Below are positions 56,641 to 64,000 of a stretch of 64,000 nt of DNA, one piece after another. Origin of the DNA: Methylobacterium sp. J-068 (lineage in GTDB: Bacteria; Pseudomonadota; Alphaproteobacteria; Rhizobiales; Beijerinckiaceae); assembly GCF_022829445.1 (NCBI RefSeq), contig NZ_JAKSXY010000083.1, positions 1 through 64,000 of the forward strand. The letters are read 5' to 3'. Positions within the stretch are counted from its first letter, which is position 1, and the number at the start of each line of letters is the position of its first letter. Under the pieces are notes generated by a model. That model was not told where the DNA came from. It saw nothing but the letters and a program-made list of their open reading frames with translations, and did not search any database. The translations under genes were made by a program, and so were the position numbers.

Positions 56641-58113
56641 ATGGCCGACCACGATCCCCGCCTGACGACGGCCTTCGGGAATCCGATTTCCGACAACCAG
56701 AATTCGCTGACCGCCGGGACGCGCGGTCCGGTCCTGATGCAGGATTATCACCTCATCGAGAAGATGGCCCACTTCAACCGGGAGCGCATTCCCGAGCGGG
56801 TGGTGCACGCCAAGGGCTACGGCGCGCATGGCAGCTTCCGCCTGACGAAGTCGCTGGCCGCGTTCACCCGCGCCAAGGTGCTCACCGAGGTCGGCGCGCA
56901 GGTGCCGATGCTGGCACGCTTCTCCACGGTCGGCGGCGAGTCCGGCTCGGCCGACACCGCCCGCGACCCGCGCGGTTTCGCCCTCAAGTTCTACACCGAG
57001 GAGGGCAACTGGGACGTGGTCGGCAACAACACGCCGATCTTCTTCGTGCGCGACGCGATCAAGTTCTCGGACTTCATCCGCACCCAGAAGCGCGATCCCC
57101 GCACGCACCTGAAGCCGCATTGGCGCCGCTGGGATTTCTGGGGCCTGTCGCCCGAGGCGATCCATCAGGTGATGATCCTGTACTCGGATCGCGGCACCCC
57201 CGTCTCCGCCCGCTTCATGCACGGCTACGGCTCGCACACTTTCTCGCTCTGGAACGACAAGGGTGAGCGCCACTGGGTGAAGTTCCACTTCCTTACGAAG
57301 CAGGGCGTGAAGAACCTCTCGGCCCACGAGGCCGACAAGCTCGCGGGCGAAGACCCGGACTACTCGGCCGCCGACCTGTCGAACGCCATCGCGCAAGGCG
57401 ATTTCCCGAAATGGAGCGTTCAGGTGCAGCTCATGCCGGAACGCGACGCCGACACCTATCGGATCAACCCGTTCGACCTCACCAAGGTCTGGCCCCATGC
57501 CGACTACCCGCTGATCGAGATCGGCGAGTTCGAGCTGAACCGGAATCCGCAGAACTACTTCGTCGAGATCGAGCAATCGGCCTTCGAGCCTTCGAACGTG
57601 GTTCCGGGCATCGGCTTCTCGCCGGACAAGATGCTGCAGAACCGCATCCTGTCCTACTCGGACGCGCACCGGTACCGGCTCGGGGTGAACTACCACCAGA
57701 TCCCCGTGAACCGCGCCCACAGGGCCGATGTCCAGACCTACCATCGCGACGGCGCCATGCGCACCGACGGCAACCACGGCGCGCAGATCGACTACGAGCC
57801 GAATTCCTTCGGCGGCCCGGTGCAGGACCCCTCCGTGATGGAGCCGCCCCTGCGTCTCACGGGCGATGCCGGCCGCTACGGCTGGCCCGGCGACGACGAG
57901 GACCTCTACGGCCAGCCGCGCGAACTCTGGTCGAAGGTGCTCGACGCGGGCGGTCGTCAGCGCCTCGTGGAGAACATCGTGGCCTCGATGGGCGATTCCT
58001 CCCGCGCCATTCAGGACCGGATGATTGGACATTGGTACAAGGTGCACCCGGATTTCGGGCGCGGCGTCGCCGAGGGGCTCGGCATCGACACCAGCCGAAC
58101 GGCGGCGGAATAA
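56641..58113 (+). CDS. Catalase (clade 3-like), between ecm and ccr
   Basis: A 490-residue monofunctional haem catalase of normal clade 3 size. The distal histidine is in [16 protein letters not shown], the distal Asn in WDVVGNN, and the proximal-tyrosine segment in [17 protein letters not shown]. It differs clearly from the OxyR-linked catalase (41.4 kb) and is shorter at the C-terminus. ATG 56641 is the family start; the open frame upstream lacks family similarity. No OxyR palindrome was seen upstream. It sits between two ethylmalonyl-CoA pathway genes, divergent from ecm and 203 bases before ccr. Confidence 0.94.
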   Translation: MADHDPRLTTAFGNPISDNQNSLTAGTRGPVLMQDYHLIEKMAHFNRERIPERVVHAKGYGAHGSFRLTKSLAAFTRAKVLTEVGAQVPMLARFSTVGGESGSADTARDPRGFALKFYTEEGNWDVVGNNTPIFFVRDAIKFSDFIRTQKRDPRTHLKPHWRRWDFWGLSPEAIHQVMILYSDRGTPVSARFMHGYGSHTFSLWNDKGERHWVKFHFLTKQGVKNLSAHEADKLAGEDPDYSAADLSNAIAQGDFPKWSVQVQLMPERDADTYRINPFDLTKVWPHADYPLIEIGEFELNRNPQNYFVEIEQSAFEPSNVVPGIGFSPDKMLQNRILSYSDAHRYRLGVNYHQIPVNRAHRADVQTYHRDGAMRTDGNHGAQIDYEPNSFGGPVQDPSVMEPPLRLTGDAGRYGWPGDDEDLYGQPRELWSKVLDAGGRQRLVENIVASMGDSSRAIQDRMIGHWYKVHPDFGRGVAEGLGIDTSRTAAE

Positions 58114-58167
58114 CGCCGACCGCGAGCGGAGTTAAGTGCCCGTCCGAACGATATAATACTGAATACA

Positions 58168-58200
58168 GAAAGGCGCCGGCGTGACCGGCGCCTTTCTCTT
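58168..58200 (+). terminator. Terminator after the second catalase
   Basis: GAAAGGCGCCGG pairs perfectly with CCGGCGCCTTTC around a CGTGA loop (12-bp stem, 58168-58196), followed by TCTTTC. It isolates the catalase from the ccr promoter. Confidence 0.82.
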
Positions 58201-58217
58201 TCCCGCCTTCATCTTTC

Positions 58218-58284
58218 TTGTCGTGGCCGACAAAGATTCTTGCCCGTTCCGGCTCTTGGAGGGCTCCCGGTTCGCCGATATAGG
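58218..58284 (+). promoter_or_regulatory. ccr promoter with palindromic operator
   Basis: TTGTCG-TGGC-CGACAA (58218-58233) is a 16-base palindrome with perfect 6-bp arms. Downstream, TTGGAG (58256-58261) and TATAGG (58279-58284) are 17 bases apart, fitting -35/-10 boxes. The palindrome would lie about 22 bases upstream of -35, an activator position. The TetR-type activator CcrR is known to act on a palindrome upstream of the ccr -35 in Methylobacterium; this could be that site. Confidence 0.6.
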
Positions 58285-58316
58285 GTGCAGCACAAGAAGT
58301 GATGGGGAGAGCCAAG

Positions 58317-59594
58317 ATGGCCGCGAGTGCTGCGTCGAGCCCGGTGGAGACCAAGGACCTTTACGAGATGGGCGAGGTTCCGCCCCTCGGTCACGTGCCG
58401 GCGAAGATGTACGCCTGGGCGATCCGTCGCGACCGTCACGGCCCGCCGGAGCAGTCGCACCAGCTCGAGGTGCTGCCCGTCTGGGAGATCGGCGACGACG
58501 AGGTGCTCGTCTACGTCATGGCCGCCGGCGTGAACTACAACGGCGTCTGGGCCGGGCTCGGCGAGCCGATCTCGCCCTTCGACGTCCACAAGGGCGAGTA
58601 CCACATCGCGGGCTCGGACGCCTCGGGCATCGTCTGGAAGGTCGGCGCCAAGGTGAAGCGCTGGAAGGTCGGCGACGAGGTCATCGTCCACTGCAACCAG
58701 GATGACGGCGACGACGAGGAGTGCAACGGCGGCGACCCGATGTTCTCACCGACCCAGCGCATCTGGGGCTACGAGACGGGCGACGGCTCCTTCGCGCAGT
58801 TCTGCCGGGTGCAGTCGCGCCAGCTCATGCTGCGCCCCAAGCACCTGACCTGGGAGGAGGCGGCCTGCTACACCCTCACCCTCGCCACCGCCTACCGCAT
58901 GCTGTTCGGCCACGCGCCGCACACCGTGCGCCCGGGCCAGAACGTGCTGATCTGGGGCGCCTCGGGCGGCCTCGGCGTGTTCGGCGTGCAGCTCTGCGCG
59001 GCCTCCGGCGCCAACGCCATCGCGGTGATCTCCGACGAGTCGAAGCGCGACTACGTCATGAGCCTCGGCGCCAAGGGCGTGATCAACCGCAAGGAGTTCG
59101 ATTGCTGGGGCCAGCTGCCGAAGGTGAACAGCCCCGAGTACAACACCTGGCTCAAGGAAGCCCGGAAGTTCGGCAAGGCGATCTGGGACATCACGGGCAA
59201 GGGCAACGACGTCGACATCGTGTTCGAGCATCCGGGCGAATCGACCTTCCCGGTCTCGACCCTGGTGGCCAAGCGCGGCGGCATGATCGTGTTCTGCGCC
59301 GGCACCACCGGCTTCAACATCACCTTCGACGCCCGATACGTCTGGATGCGCCAGAAGCGCATCCAGGGCTCGCACTTCGCGCACCTGAAGCAGGCCTCGG
59401 CCGCCAACCAGTTCGTGCTCGACCAGCGCGTCGACCCCTGCATGAGCGAGGTCTTCCCCTGGGACAAGATCCCCCAGGCGCACACCAAGATGTGGAAGAA
59501 CCAGCACCCGCCGGGCAACATGGCCTGCCTCGTCAACGCGCCCCGCGCCGGCCTGCGCACGGTCGAGGACGTGATCGAGGCGGGCAAGCGCTAG
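58317..59594 (+). CDS. ccr: Crotonyl-CoA carboxylase/reductase
   Basis: Ccr reductively carboxylates crotonyl-CoA to (2S)-ethylmalonyl-CoA with NADPH, the key step of the ethylmalonyl-CoA pathway for glyoxylate regeneration in isocitrate-lyase-negative methylotrophs. The product is 425 residues of the medium-chain dehydrogenase fold. NADPH binding is at LIWGASGGLGVFGVQLCAAS; other family segments are YNGVWAGLGEPISPFD, HIAGSDASGIVWKVG and IVFEHPGESTFPVSTLVAK. ATG 58317 is chosen because GGGGAGA lies six bases upstream; the in-frame ATG just before it has no such site. Convergent to a 55-residue gene. Confidence 0.96.
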   Translation: MAASAASSPVETKDLYEMGEVPPLGHVPAKMYAWAIRRDRHGPPEQSHQLEVLPVWEIGDDEVLVYVMAAGVNYNGVWAGLGEPISPFDVHKGEYHIAGSDASGIVWKVGAKVKRWKVGDEVIVHCNQDDGDDEECNGGDPMFSPTQRIWGYETGDGSFAQFCRVQSRQLMLRPKHLTWEEAACYTLTLATAYRMLFGHAPHTVRPGQNVLIWGASGGLGVFGVQLCAASGANAIAVISDESKRDYVMSLGAKGVINRKEFDCWGQLPKVNSPEYNTWLKEARKFGKAIWDITGKGNDVDIVFEHPGESTFPVSTLVAKRGGMIVFCAGTTGFNITFDARYVWMRQKRIQGSHFAHLKQASAANQFVLDQRVDPCMSEVFPWDKIPQAHTKMWKNQHPPGNMACLVNAPRAGLRTVEDVIEAGKR

Positions 59595-59640
59595 GCCCGC
59601 CGGCCAGCGTCTCCCGAAACGATCACCTCTATCGAAATGA

Positions 59641-59808
59641 TCACCTGCCCTTCTCGGAGGGCAGGTGCTTGGCGTATTCCTCGCGCTCCTCCTTCTGTTT
59701 GATCAGGTCGGCATAGGCTTGGCGCATCTCGGGCGAGACCGTCACCGAGCGGGCCTTCTCCTTCTTGCGCTTGGGCGCTTTCTTGAATTGGTTCGCGTTC
59801 TCGGTCAT
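59641..59808 (-). CDS. Small lysine/glutamate-rich conserved-type protein
   Basis: A 55-residue protein, very rich in Lys, Glu and Arg ([16 protein letters not shown], then [20 protein letters not shown], helical). I do not recognise a family. ATG 59808 has a GGGGA site six bases upstream; upstream in-frame starts add Cys/Arg-rich junk. Its last eight codons lie in a 10-bp-stem hairpin (59642-59667) that also could terminate ccr. The gene may be real because composition and ribosome site fit, but evidence is modest. Confidence 0.6.
   Translation of the reverse strand: MTENANQFKKAPKRKKEKARSVTVSPEMRQAYADLIKQKEEREEYAKHLPSEKGR
59642..59667. terminator. Hairpin at the convergent ends of ccr and the small gene
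   Basis: CACCTGCCCT pairs perfectly with AGGGCAGGTG around TCTCGG (10-bp stem). No T-run follows on either strand. A direct repeat CGAAA(C/T)GATCACCT at 59615-59628 and 59633-59646 overlaps its left arm. Confidence 0.5.
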
Positions 59809-60005
59809 CGCCATCCCCGTCGTCCGTTCCGCCGAGCATAGGCGGGATACGCAACGATCGCGAGACGCCACACCCCGTCTTTCCGCAGCCCGTCTTTCGG
59901 CGGGTTCCGCCTGCTGATAGACCGTCGCGCAAGCGCTCGGCCTCCTTACGGGTTTCGGAGGAGGACCGGCTCGCGGAGCGGACACGGACCACGGCGGCCA
60001 TCATC

Positions 60006-60608
60006 ATGGAAAAATTCACCACCCTGGAGGGCGTCGCGGCGCCCATGCGGATCATCAACGTCGACACCGACCGGATCATCCCGAAGCAGTACCTCAAGAC
60101 GATCAAGCGCACCGGCCTCGGCAAGGGCCTGTTCTCCGAGATGCGCTACCACGACGACGGGTCCGAGAACCCGGACTTCGTCCTCAACAAGCCGGCCTAC
60201 CGCAACGCCCGGATCCTCGTCGTCGGCGACAATTTCGGCTGCGGCTCCTCGCGCGAGCACGCGCCCTGGGCGCTGACCGATTTCGGCATCCGCTGCGTGA
60301 TCTCCACGAGCTTCGCCGACATCTTCTTCAACAACTGCGCCAAGAACGGCATCCTGGCGATCACGGTCTCTCCGGAAGACCTCGAGAAGCTGTTCGAGGA
60401 TGCCGAGCGCGGCTCCAACGCCACCCTGTCGGTGGATCTCGAGGCCCAGACCATCAAGGGCCCGGACGGCGGCACGCTGCATTTCGACATCGATCCCGGC
60501 CGCAAGGAGAGCCTGCTCAACGGTCTCGACGAGATCGGCCTGACCCTGATGCGCGCACCCAAGATCGACGCCTACGAGGACAAGCTCGCGGCGCGCGGCT
60601 TCGCCTGA
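60006..60608 (+). CDS. leuD: 3-isopropylmalate dehydratase small subunit
   Basis: LeuD pairs with LeuC to isomerise isopropylmalate in leucine synthesis; leuC is not in the window. The product is 200 residues. It has the aconitase-type swivel domain with [20 protein letters not shown], the substrate-contact motif [13 protein letters not shown] and [17 protein letters not shown]. The N-terminal [14 protein letters not shown] is as expected. The start at 60006 is the family start. Confidence 0.96.
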   Translation: MEKFTTLEGVAAPMRIINVDTDRIIPKQYLKTIKRTGLGKGLFSEMRYHDDGSENPDFVLNKPAYRNARILVVGDNFGCGSSREHAPWALTDFGIRCVISTSFADIFFNNCAKNGILAITVSPEDLEKLFEDAERGSNATLSVDLEAQTIKGPDGGTLHFDIDPGRKESLLNGLDEIGLTLMRAPKIDAYEDKLAARGFA

Positions 60609-60627
60609 GACCCGGACGAGGCATCAC

Positions 60628-60653
60628 GGGCGCACCGCGCGGACGGTGCGCCC
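60628..60653 (+). terminator. Hairpin after leuD
   Basis: GGGCGCACCG pairs perfectly with CGGTGCGCCC around CGCGGA (10-bp stem), 20 bases after the leuD stop. No T-run follows, so termination strength is uncertain. Confidence 0.5.
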
Positions 60654-60747
60654 GGCCGGGAATCACCCCGTTCTCAATCGTTCGTTAACCCTGGTGTCGC
60701 CTGAATCGGCGATCACATTCTGTGCGAACGCATTGGCGGAGATCACC

Positions 60748-61953
60748 ATGGCATTCGGCCGCTCGGACAAGACGGCGAGGCTCACCCTCGGGCTCGCCGC
60801 GGCGCTCCTCTCCACCACCGCGAGCGCCCGCGCCGATTTCCAGGATTGCCTGGCAAACCTCCAATCCCAAGCGGCCGCGCAGGGCATCTCGGCCCAGACC
60901 TTCCGCGCGGCGACGGCCGGCATCGCCCACGACGACAAGGTGATCGAGCTCTCCCAGGCCCAGCCCGAGTTCAAGACGCCGATCTGGGACTATATGGCCG
61001 CCCTCGTGGACGAGGAGCGCGTCGACGACGGCAAGGCCGCGATGCGCCAGCACGCCCAGGCGCTCGCCAATGCCGAGGCGCGCTTCGGCGTCGACCGCTA
61101 CACCGTCGCGGCGGTCTGGGGCGTCGAGTCGAATTTCGGCAAGAACCTCGGCAAGATGCCGCTGGTGCAGTCCTTCGCGACCCTGATCTGCGCCAACCAC
61201 CGCCGCAAGGACTTCTTCAAGGGCGAGCTGATGGCGACCCTGAAGATCATCGAGCGCGGCGACATCGATCCCTCCCGCCTCAACGGTTCCTGGGCCGGCG
61301 CCTTCGGCCAGACCCAATTCATGCCCACCACCTACCAGCGCCTGGCCGTGGACGGCGACGGCGACGGGCGCCGCGACCTCGTGGATTCCGTGCCCGACGC
61401 GGTCGCCTCGACGGCGAACTTCCTGCGCGTGGCCAAGTGGAACAACGGACAGCCCTGGGGCTACGAGGTCCGCGTGCCACGCGGCTTCAACGCGGGCGCC
61501 GCCGGACGCAAGAACAAGAAGCCGGTGGCGCACTGGGCGTCGCTGGGCGTCACCCGCATCGACGGGAAGCCGCTCTCGGGCGAAGGCTCCGCCGGGATCA
61601 TGCTGCCGGCCGGAATCGACGGGCCGGCCTTCCTGGTGACCCGGAACTTCGACGCGCTCTATTCATATAACGCCGCCGAATCCTACGGGCTCGCCATCGC
61701 GGTCCTGTCCGACCGCCTGCGCGGGCGGGCCGGCATCCAGGCGGAATGGCCGACCGACGATCCGCCCCTGTCCCGCGCCGAGCGCCGCGACCTCCAGGCT
61801 CGCCTGACGAAGCGCGGCTTCGATGTCGGCGAGCCGGACGGCAAGGTCGGCGCCAAGACCCGCGACGCGATCAAGGAAGTCGAGCGCAGCCTCGGCATGC
61901 CGCCCACGGGTCGTCCGGGCGCGAAGGTGCTCGAAGCGCTTCGGCGCGGATGA
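60748..61953 (+). CDS. Lytic murein transglycosylase (MltB-like, SLT_2) with peptidoglycan-binding domain
   Basis: A 401-residue periplasmic transglycosylase. The signal peptide covers about 1-32 (LTLGLAAALLSTTASARA). The SLT_2 domain (about 33-325) has the catalytic glutamate in AAVWGVESNFGKNLG, followed by SWAGAFGQTQFMPTTYQRLA. A C-terminal PG_binding_1 domain lies at about 335-398 (LSRAERRDLQARLTKRGFDV). GGAGA just upstream supports ATG 60748. The stop overlaps the RidA gene (ATGA), an unusual coupling. Confidence 0.92.
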   Translation: MAFGRSDKTARLTLGLAAALLSTTASARADFQDCLANLQSQAAAQGISAQTFRAATAGIAHDDKVIELSQAQPEFKTPIWDYMAALVDEERVDDGKAAMRQHAQALANAEARFGVDRYTVAAVWGVESNFGKNLGKMPLVQSFATLICANHRRKDFFKGELMATLKIIERGDIDPSRLNGSWAGAFGQTQFMPTTYQRLAVDGDGDGRRDLVDSVPDAVASTANFLRVAKWNNGQPWGYEVRVPRGFNAGAAGRKNKKPVAHWASLGVTRIDGKPLSGEGSAGIMLPAGIDGPAFLVTRNFDALYSYNAAESYGLAIAVLSDRLRGRAGIQAEWPTDDPPLSRAERRDLQARLTKRGFDVGEPDGKVGAKTRDAIKEVERSLGMPPTGRPGAKVLEALRRG

Positions 61954-62336
61954 GCGTGCGGCGCCTCATCGCCTCCGGGTCGCCGTTCGAGGCGGCCTAC
62001 GGTTATTCCCGCGCCGTGGTGCAGGACGGCTTCGTGTTCGTCGCCGGAACCACGGGCTACGATTACGCCACGATGACGATGCCGGATTCTGCCGCCGAGC
62101 AGGCGGAGGCCTGCTGGCGCACGATCGCGGCCGTTCTGACCGACGCGGGGGCCGCCCTCGCCGATATCGTGCGGGCGACCTACTACGTCACCGATCGCGC
62201 GGAGGCCGAGGCGGTGCTCGCCGTCTGTGGCCGGGTGCTCGCCCAAATCCGGCCGGCCGCCACCGTCGTCATCGTCGCCGGGCTGCTGCGGCCCGAGATG
62301 AAGGTCGAGATCGAGGTCACCGCCAGACGGCCATAG
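61950..62336 (+). CDS. RidA/YjgF-family protein
   Basis: A 128-residue member of the Rid family. The archetype RidA deaminates reactive 2-aminoacrylate intermediates. Motifs seen are SPFEAAYGYSRAVVQDGFVFVAGTTGYDY, a conserved hydrophobic core and LLRPEMKVEIEVTAR; the arginine usually conserved in RidA (R105 region) is represented by R-P-E-M. The absence of strict archetype residues puts it in an Rid subfamily of unassigned substrate. It overlaps the transglycosylase stop and precedes an epimerase 15 bases later. Confidence 0.85.
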   Translation: MSVRRLIASGSPFEAAYGYSRAVVQDGFVFVAGTTGYDYATMTMPDSAAEQAEACWRTIAAVLTDAGAALADIVRATYYVTDRAEAEAVLAVCGRVLAQIRPAATVVIVAGLLRPEMKVEIEVTARRP

Positions 62337-62351
62337 GAGAGGGTTCGGCAT

Positions 62352-63275
62352 TTGGGCGCACGCCTCATCGCACTGACCGGGGCCACCGGCTTCATCGGCC
62401 GCCACCTCCTGCACAGCCTGTCCCGGCGGGGATACCGCGTGCGGGTCTTGCTGCGGCGGCCGGTGGAGGTTCCGGAAGGCGCCAGCAGCGCGGTCGTGGG
62501 CGACCTGACGCGCCCGATGAACATGGCAGCGGCCCTGGCCGGCGTCGATGCCGTGGTGCATTCCGCCGGCCTCGCCCAGACGATGTCGGGCACGCCGGGA
62601 GACGATTTCCGCGCGTCGAACACCGAGGCGACCCTGCGCCTCGCCGAAGCGGCGGCGCGGGCGCGCGTGCAGCGCTTCGTCTTCCTGTCCTCGATCCGGG
62701 CTCAGACCGGAATCTCGGCGCCCGGCATCGTCACCGAGGCCGATTCGCCGAAGCCGACCGATGCCTATGGCCACTCCAAGCTGGCCGCCGAGCGGGCCCT
62801 GGCGGGGACGGGGCTCGATTGGGTCGCGCTGCGCCCGGCACTGGTCTACGGCACGGGTGCCAGGGGCAACGTCGCGACCCTGATGCAGTGGGCGCGCTCG
62901 GGCGCGCCGCTGCCGTTCGGCGCCCTCACGGCGCGGCGCTCGCTGGTCTCGGTGGAGAGCCTCGGTGAGGCCGTCGCCATTGCGCTCGACGCGCCCGGTC
63001 CCCTGCGGCGTCCGCTCGTGGTCGCGGAGCCCGACGCCCTGACCATCCCGGACATGATCGCGGCGCTGCGTGCGGGTCTCGGACGCGGACCCGGCCTGCT
63101 TCCGGTCCCGCGTTCGCTGCTCGGTCTCGCCTGCCGCCTGACGGGTCGCGCGGATGCCTTCGAGCGCCTTTCCACCAGCCTCGTCGTCCGCGCGGACGGG
63201 CTCATCGCGCTCGGCTGGGTGCCGGCTTCCGACGCGCGCGCGGGCCTGACACGGTTCGCCGCGCACGGCCCATAG
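62352..63275 (+). CDS. NAD-dependent epimerase/dehydratase family protein (extended SDR)
   Basis: A 307-residue extended short-chain dehydrogenase. The NAD-binding motif is ALTGATGFIGRHLLHSL, and the catalytic YxxxK is YGHSK in DAYGHSKLAAERALAG. TTG at 62352 is chosen; GGAG lies about a dozen bases upstream and the domain starts almost at once. The low-specificity binding pocket gives no substrate. It is the third gene of the transglycosylase-RidA-epimerase run. A convergent terminator follows. Confidence 0.85.
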   Translation: MGARLIALTGATGFIGRHLLHSLSRRGYRVRVLLRRPVEVPEGASSAVVGDLTRPMNMAAALAGVDAVVHSAGLAQTMSGTPGDDFRASNTEATLRLAEAAARARVQRFVFLSSIRAQTGISAPGIVTEADSPKPTDAYGHSKLAAERALAGTGLDWVALRPALVYGTGARGNVATLMQWARSGAPLPFGALTARRSLVSVESLGEAVAIALDAPGPLRRPLVVAEPDALTIPDMIAALRAGLGRGPGLLPVPRSLLGLACRLTGRADAFERLSTSLVVRADGLIALGWVPASDARAGLTRFAAHGP

Positions 63276-63287
63276 ACACGGCGCATG

Positions 63288-63313
63288 AAAAAGGCCCGGC
63301 TGCATGCCGGGCC
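63288..63313 (-). terminator. Terminator of the small secreted gene (reverse strand)
   Basis: GGCCCGGC (63293-63300) pairs with GCCGGGCC (63306-63313) around TGCAT; on the reverse strand the stem is followed by TTTTT (from AAAAA at 63288-63292). It lies between the convergent epimerase and small secreted gene. Confidence 0.85.
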
Positions 63314-63339
63314 CCGTCGCTCAGCCGTTGCGGGCGCGA

Positions 63340-63675
63340 TCAGCGGCGGACGTCGAGGACGTCGCCCGAGCGGCTGTCGAGAACCACGGTGATGTCGTCG
63401 CCGCGCCGATCCGAGCCACGGACGATCATGCGAGGGCCGCGACGATCGACGCCGTCCACATCCACGAGACCTTCGCGACGGGCGATGCGGGCCGCTTCAC
63501 CACGCGACAGCTCGCTGCGCGGCGGACCACGGTCGTCGTAGCCACGGCGATAGCCGGGATCGACCTGAACGCCGCCCGGACCGATGGAGATGCCCTGCGC
63601 GAGGGCCGGCGCGGCGGCGAGACCGAGGCTCAGCCCCACGAGGCCGCCGGCGAGGATAGTCGAACGAAACTGCAC
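63340..63675 (-). CDS. Small secreted basic/acidic protein (PepSY-like tail)
   Basis: A 111-residue protein with a clear signal peptide (VQFRSTILAGGLVGLSLGLA then APALAQ, cleavage after ALA). The mature part has a Gly/Arg/Asp linker (YRRGYDDRGPPRS) and then a C-terminal module EAARIARREGLVDVDGVDRRG...DDITVVLDSRSGDVLDVRR, which matches the short PepSY/DUF-like pattern. GTG 63675 is preferred because AGGAGGGG lies upstream; the in-frame ATG further out has no such site. Function unknown, probably periplasmic. Confidence 0.72.
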   Translation of the reverse strand: MQFRSTILAGGLVGLSLGLAAAPALAQGISIGPGGVQVDPGYRRGYDDRGPPRSELSRGEAARIARREGLVDVDGVDRRGPRMIVRGSDRRGDDITVVLDSRSGDVLDVRR

Positions 63676-63787
63676 TGGGTCTTTCCCCTCCTTATGGGTG
63701 CCCCGATCACAAAAAGACGATCCGGTGACCAGAGCCCGCAATCAGCGCCTCAATCGACAAATGTGGGGATTGGTTCCCAAGGACGCG

Positions 63788-64000
63788 TCAGCGGACCGCG
63801 CGCAGGGCCGCCACGACCGCGTCATCGGTCTGGTCGAGATCCGGCGCATCGATGTGCCGGAACCGGGCCTGAATGAGCCCGAAGGCGCCGAAGGCGAAGT
63901 GACCGGCCGCCACGATGGCGAGCAGGAGCCAGCCGTAGGGCTGCGCCCGCAGGGCCGCGAAGGCTCCGGCCAGCCCCTTCACTTCGGCTGAGGCCTGATA
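63788..64000 (-). CDS. DUF1206 membrane protein, C-terminal part (5' end outside window)
   Basis: About 70 codons of a reverse gene, open to the window edge. The segment has a final Ala-rich amphipathic stretch (GLAGAFAALRAQPYGWLLLA) and one membrane helix (IVAAGHFAFGAFGLIQARFR), matching the last DUF1206 repeat (QPYG then FGLYxxxEARYR pattern). Function unknown. The remainder lies beyond 64000. Confidence 0.7.
   Translation of the reverse strand, partial: YQASAEVKGLAGAFAALRAQPYGWLLLAIVAAGHFAFGAFGLIQARFRHIDAPDLDQTDDAVVAALRAVR

Overview
The window is about 70% G+C, densely coded, and reads as chromosomal DNA of a methylotrophic alphaproteobacterium of the Methylobacterium/Methylorubrum type. 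The evidence is the pairing of ethylmalonyl-CoA mutase with crotonyl-CoA carboxylase/reductase (ethylmalonyl-CoA pathway), the LpxI-type lipid A branch, the alphaproteobacterial form of SerC, and gene orders such as lgt-midA, tsaB-rimI-plsC and miaB-phoH-ybeY-corC-lnt. The assignment is inferred from gene content, not from rRNA. I saw no rRNA, tRNA, CRISPR array, prophage or insertion sequence. Almost everything is housekeeping, with one clear exception at 22.3-23.4 kb.  Layout. 0-7.6 kb: outer-membrane and lipid A cluster bamA (5' end outside the window), lpxD, fabZ, lpxA, lpxI, lpxB, interrupted by a reverse-strand GAF/cNMP/HTH regulator. 7.6-12.5 kb, reverse strand: a DUF805 membrane protein, the HrpB helicase and a chemoreceptor. 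12.5-21.3 kb: an AT-rich gap, a small His-rich secreted protein, mutS, a phosphohexomutase, a membrane-anchored retropepsin-like protein, then rplY-pth-ychF. 21.3-24.8 kb: a tandem MaoC protein, an AT-rich one-gene island encoding a CBS-pair protein with a C-terminal HEPN-like domain, mtnA and an orphan DUF1902 protein. 24.9-32.4 kb: serC, trmD, a secreted methyltransferase-fold protein, a diguanylate cyclase, rimM-rpsP, ffh and a small zinc-ribbon protein. 32.7-41.2 kb, reverse strand: midA-lgt, a second chemoreceptor, ilvA, dgkA, an AbrB-type permease and oxyR, divergent from a catalase (41.4-43.0 kb).  43.0-54.2 kb: rplS (reverse) with a structured leader, then forward genes nfu, tsaB-rimI, plsC, miaB, phoH-ybeY, corC, lnt and an MFS transporter. 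54.3-59.6 kb: ecm (reverse), a second catalase and ccr, with palindromic candidate operators upstream of ecm and ccr. 59.6-64 kb: a small conserved protein, leuD, a lytic transglycosylase coupled to a RidA protein and an NAD-dependent epimerase, a small secreted protein and the end of a DUF1206 membrane protein.  How the genes work together. The lpx genes, lgt, lnt, bamA, dgkA and the transglycosylase build or maintain the envelope. The ribosomal proteins, pth, trmD, rimM, tsaB, miaB, ybeY, ffh and ychF serve translation and secretion. Ecm and Ccr carry central C1/C2 assimilation. OxyR and the two catalases handle peroxide. The most unusual item is the AT-rich CBS-HEPN gene, which looks recently acquired, overlaps the 3' end of mtnA, and is a candidate RNase-type effector or defence gene. 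Several small regulatory structures (oxyR/kat palindrome, ccr and ecm operators, rplS leader) also deserve testing.
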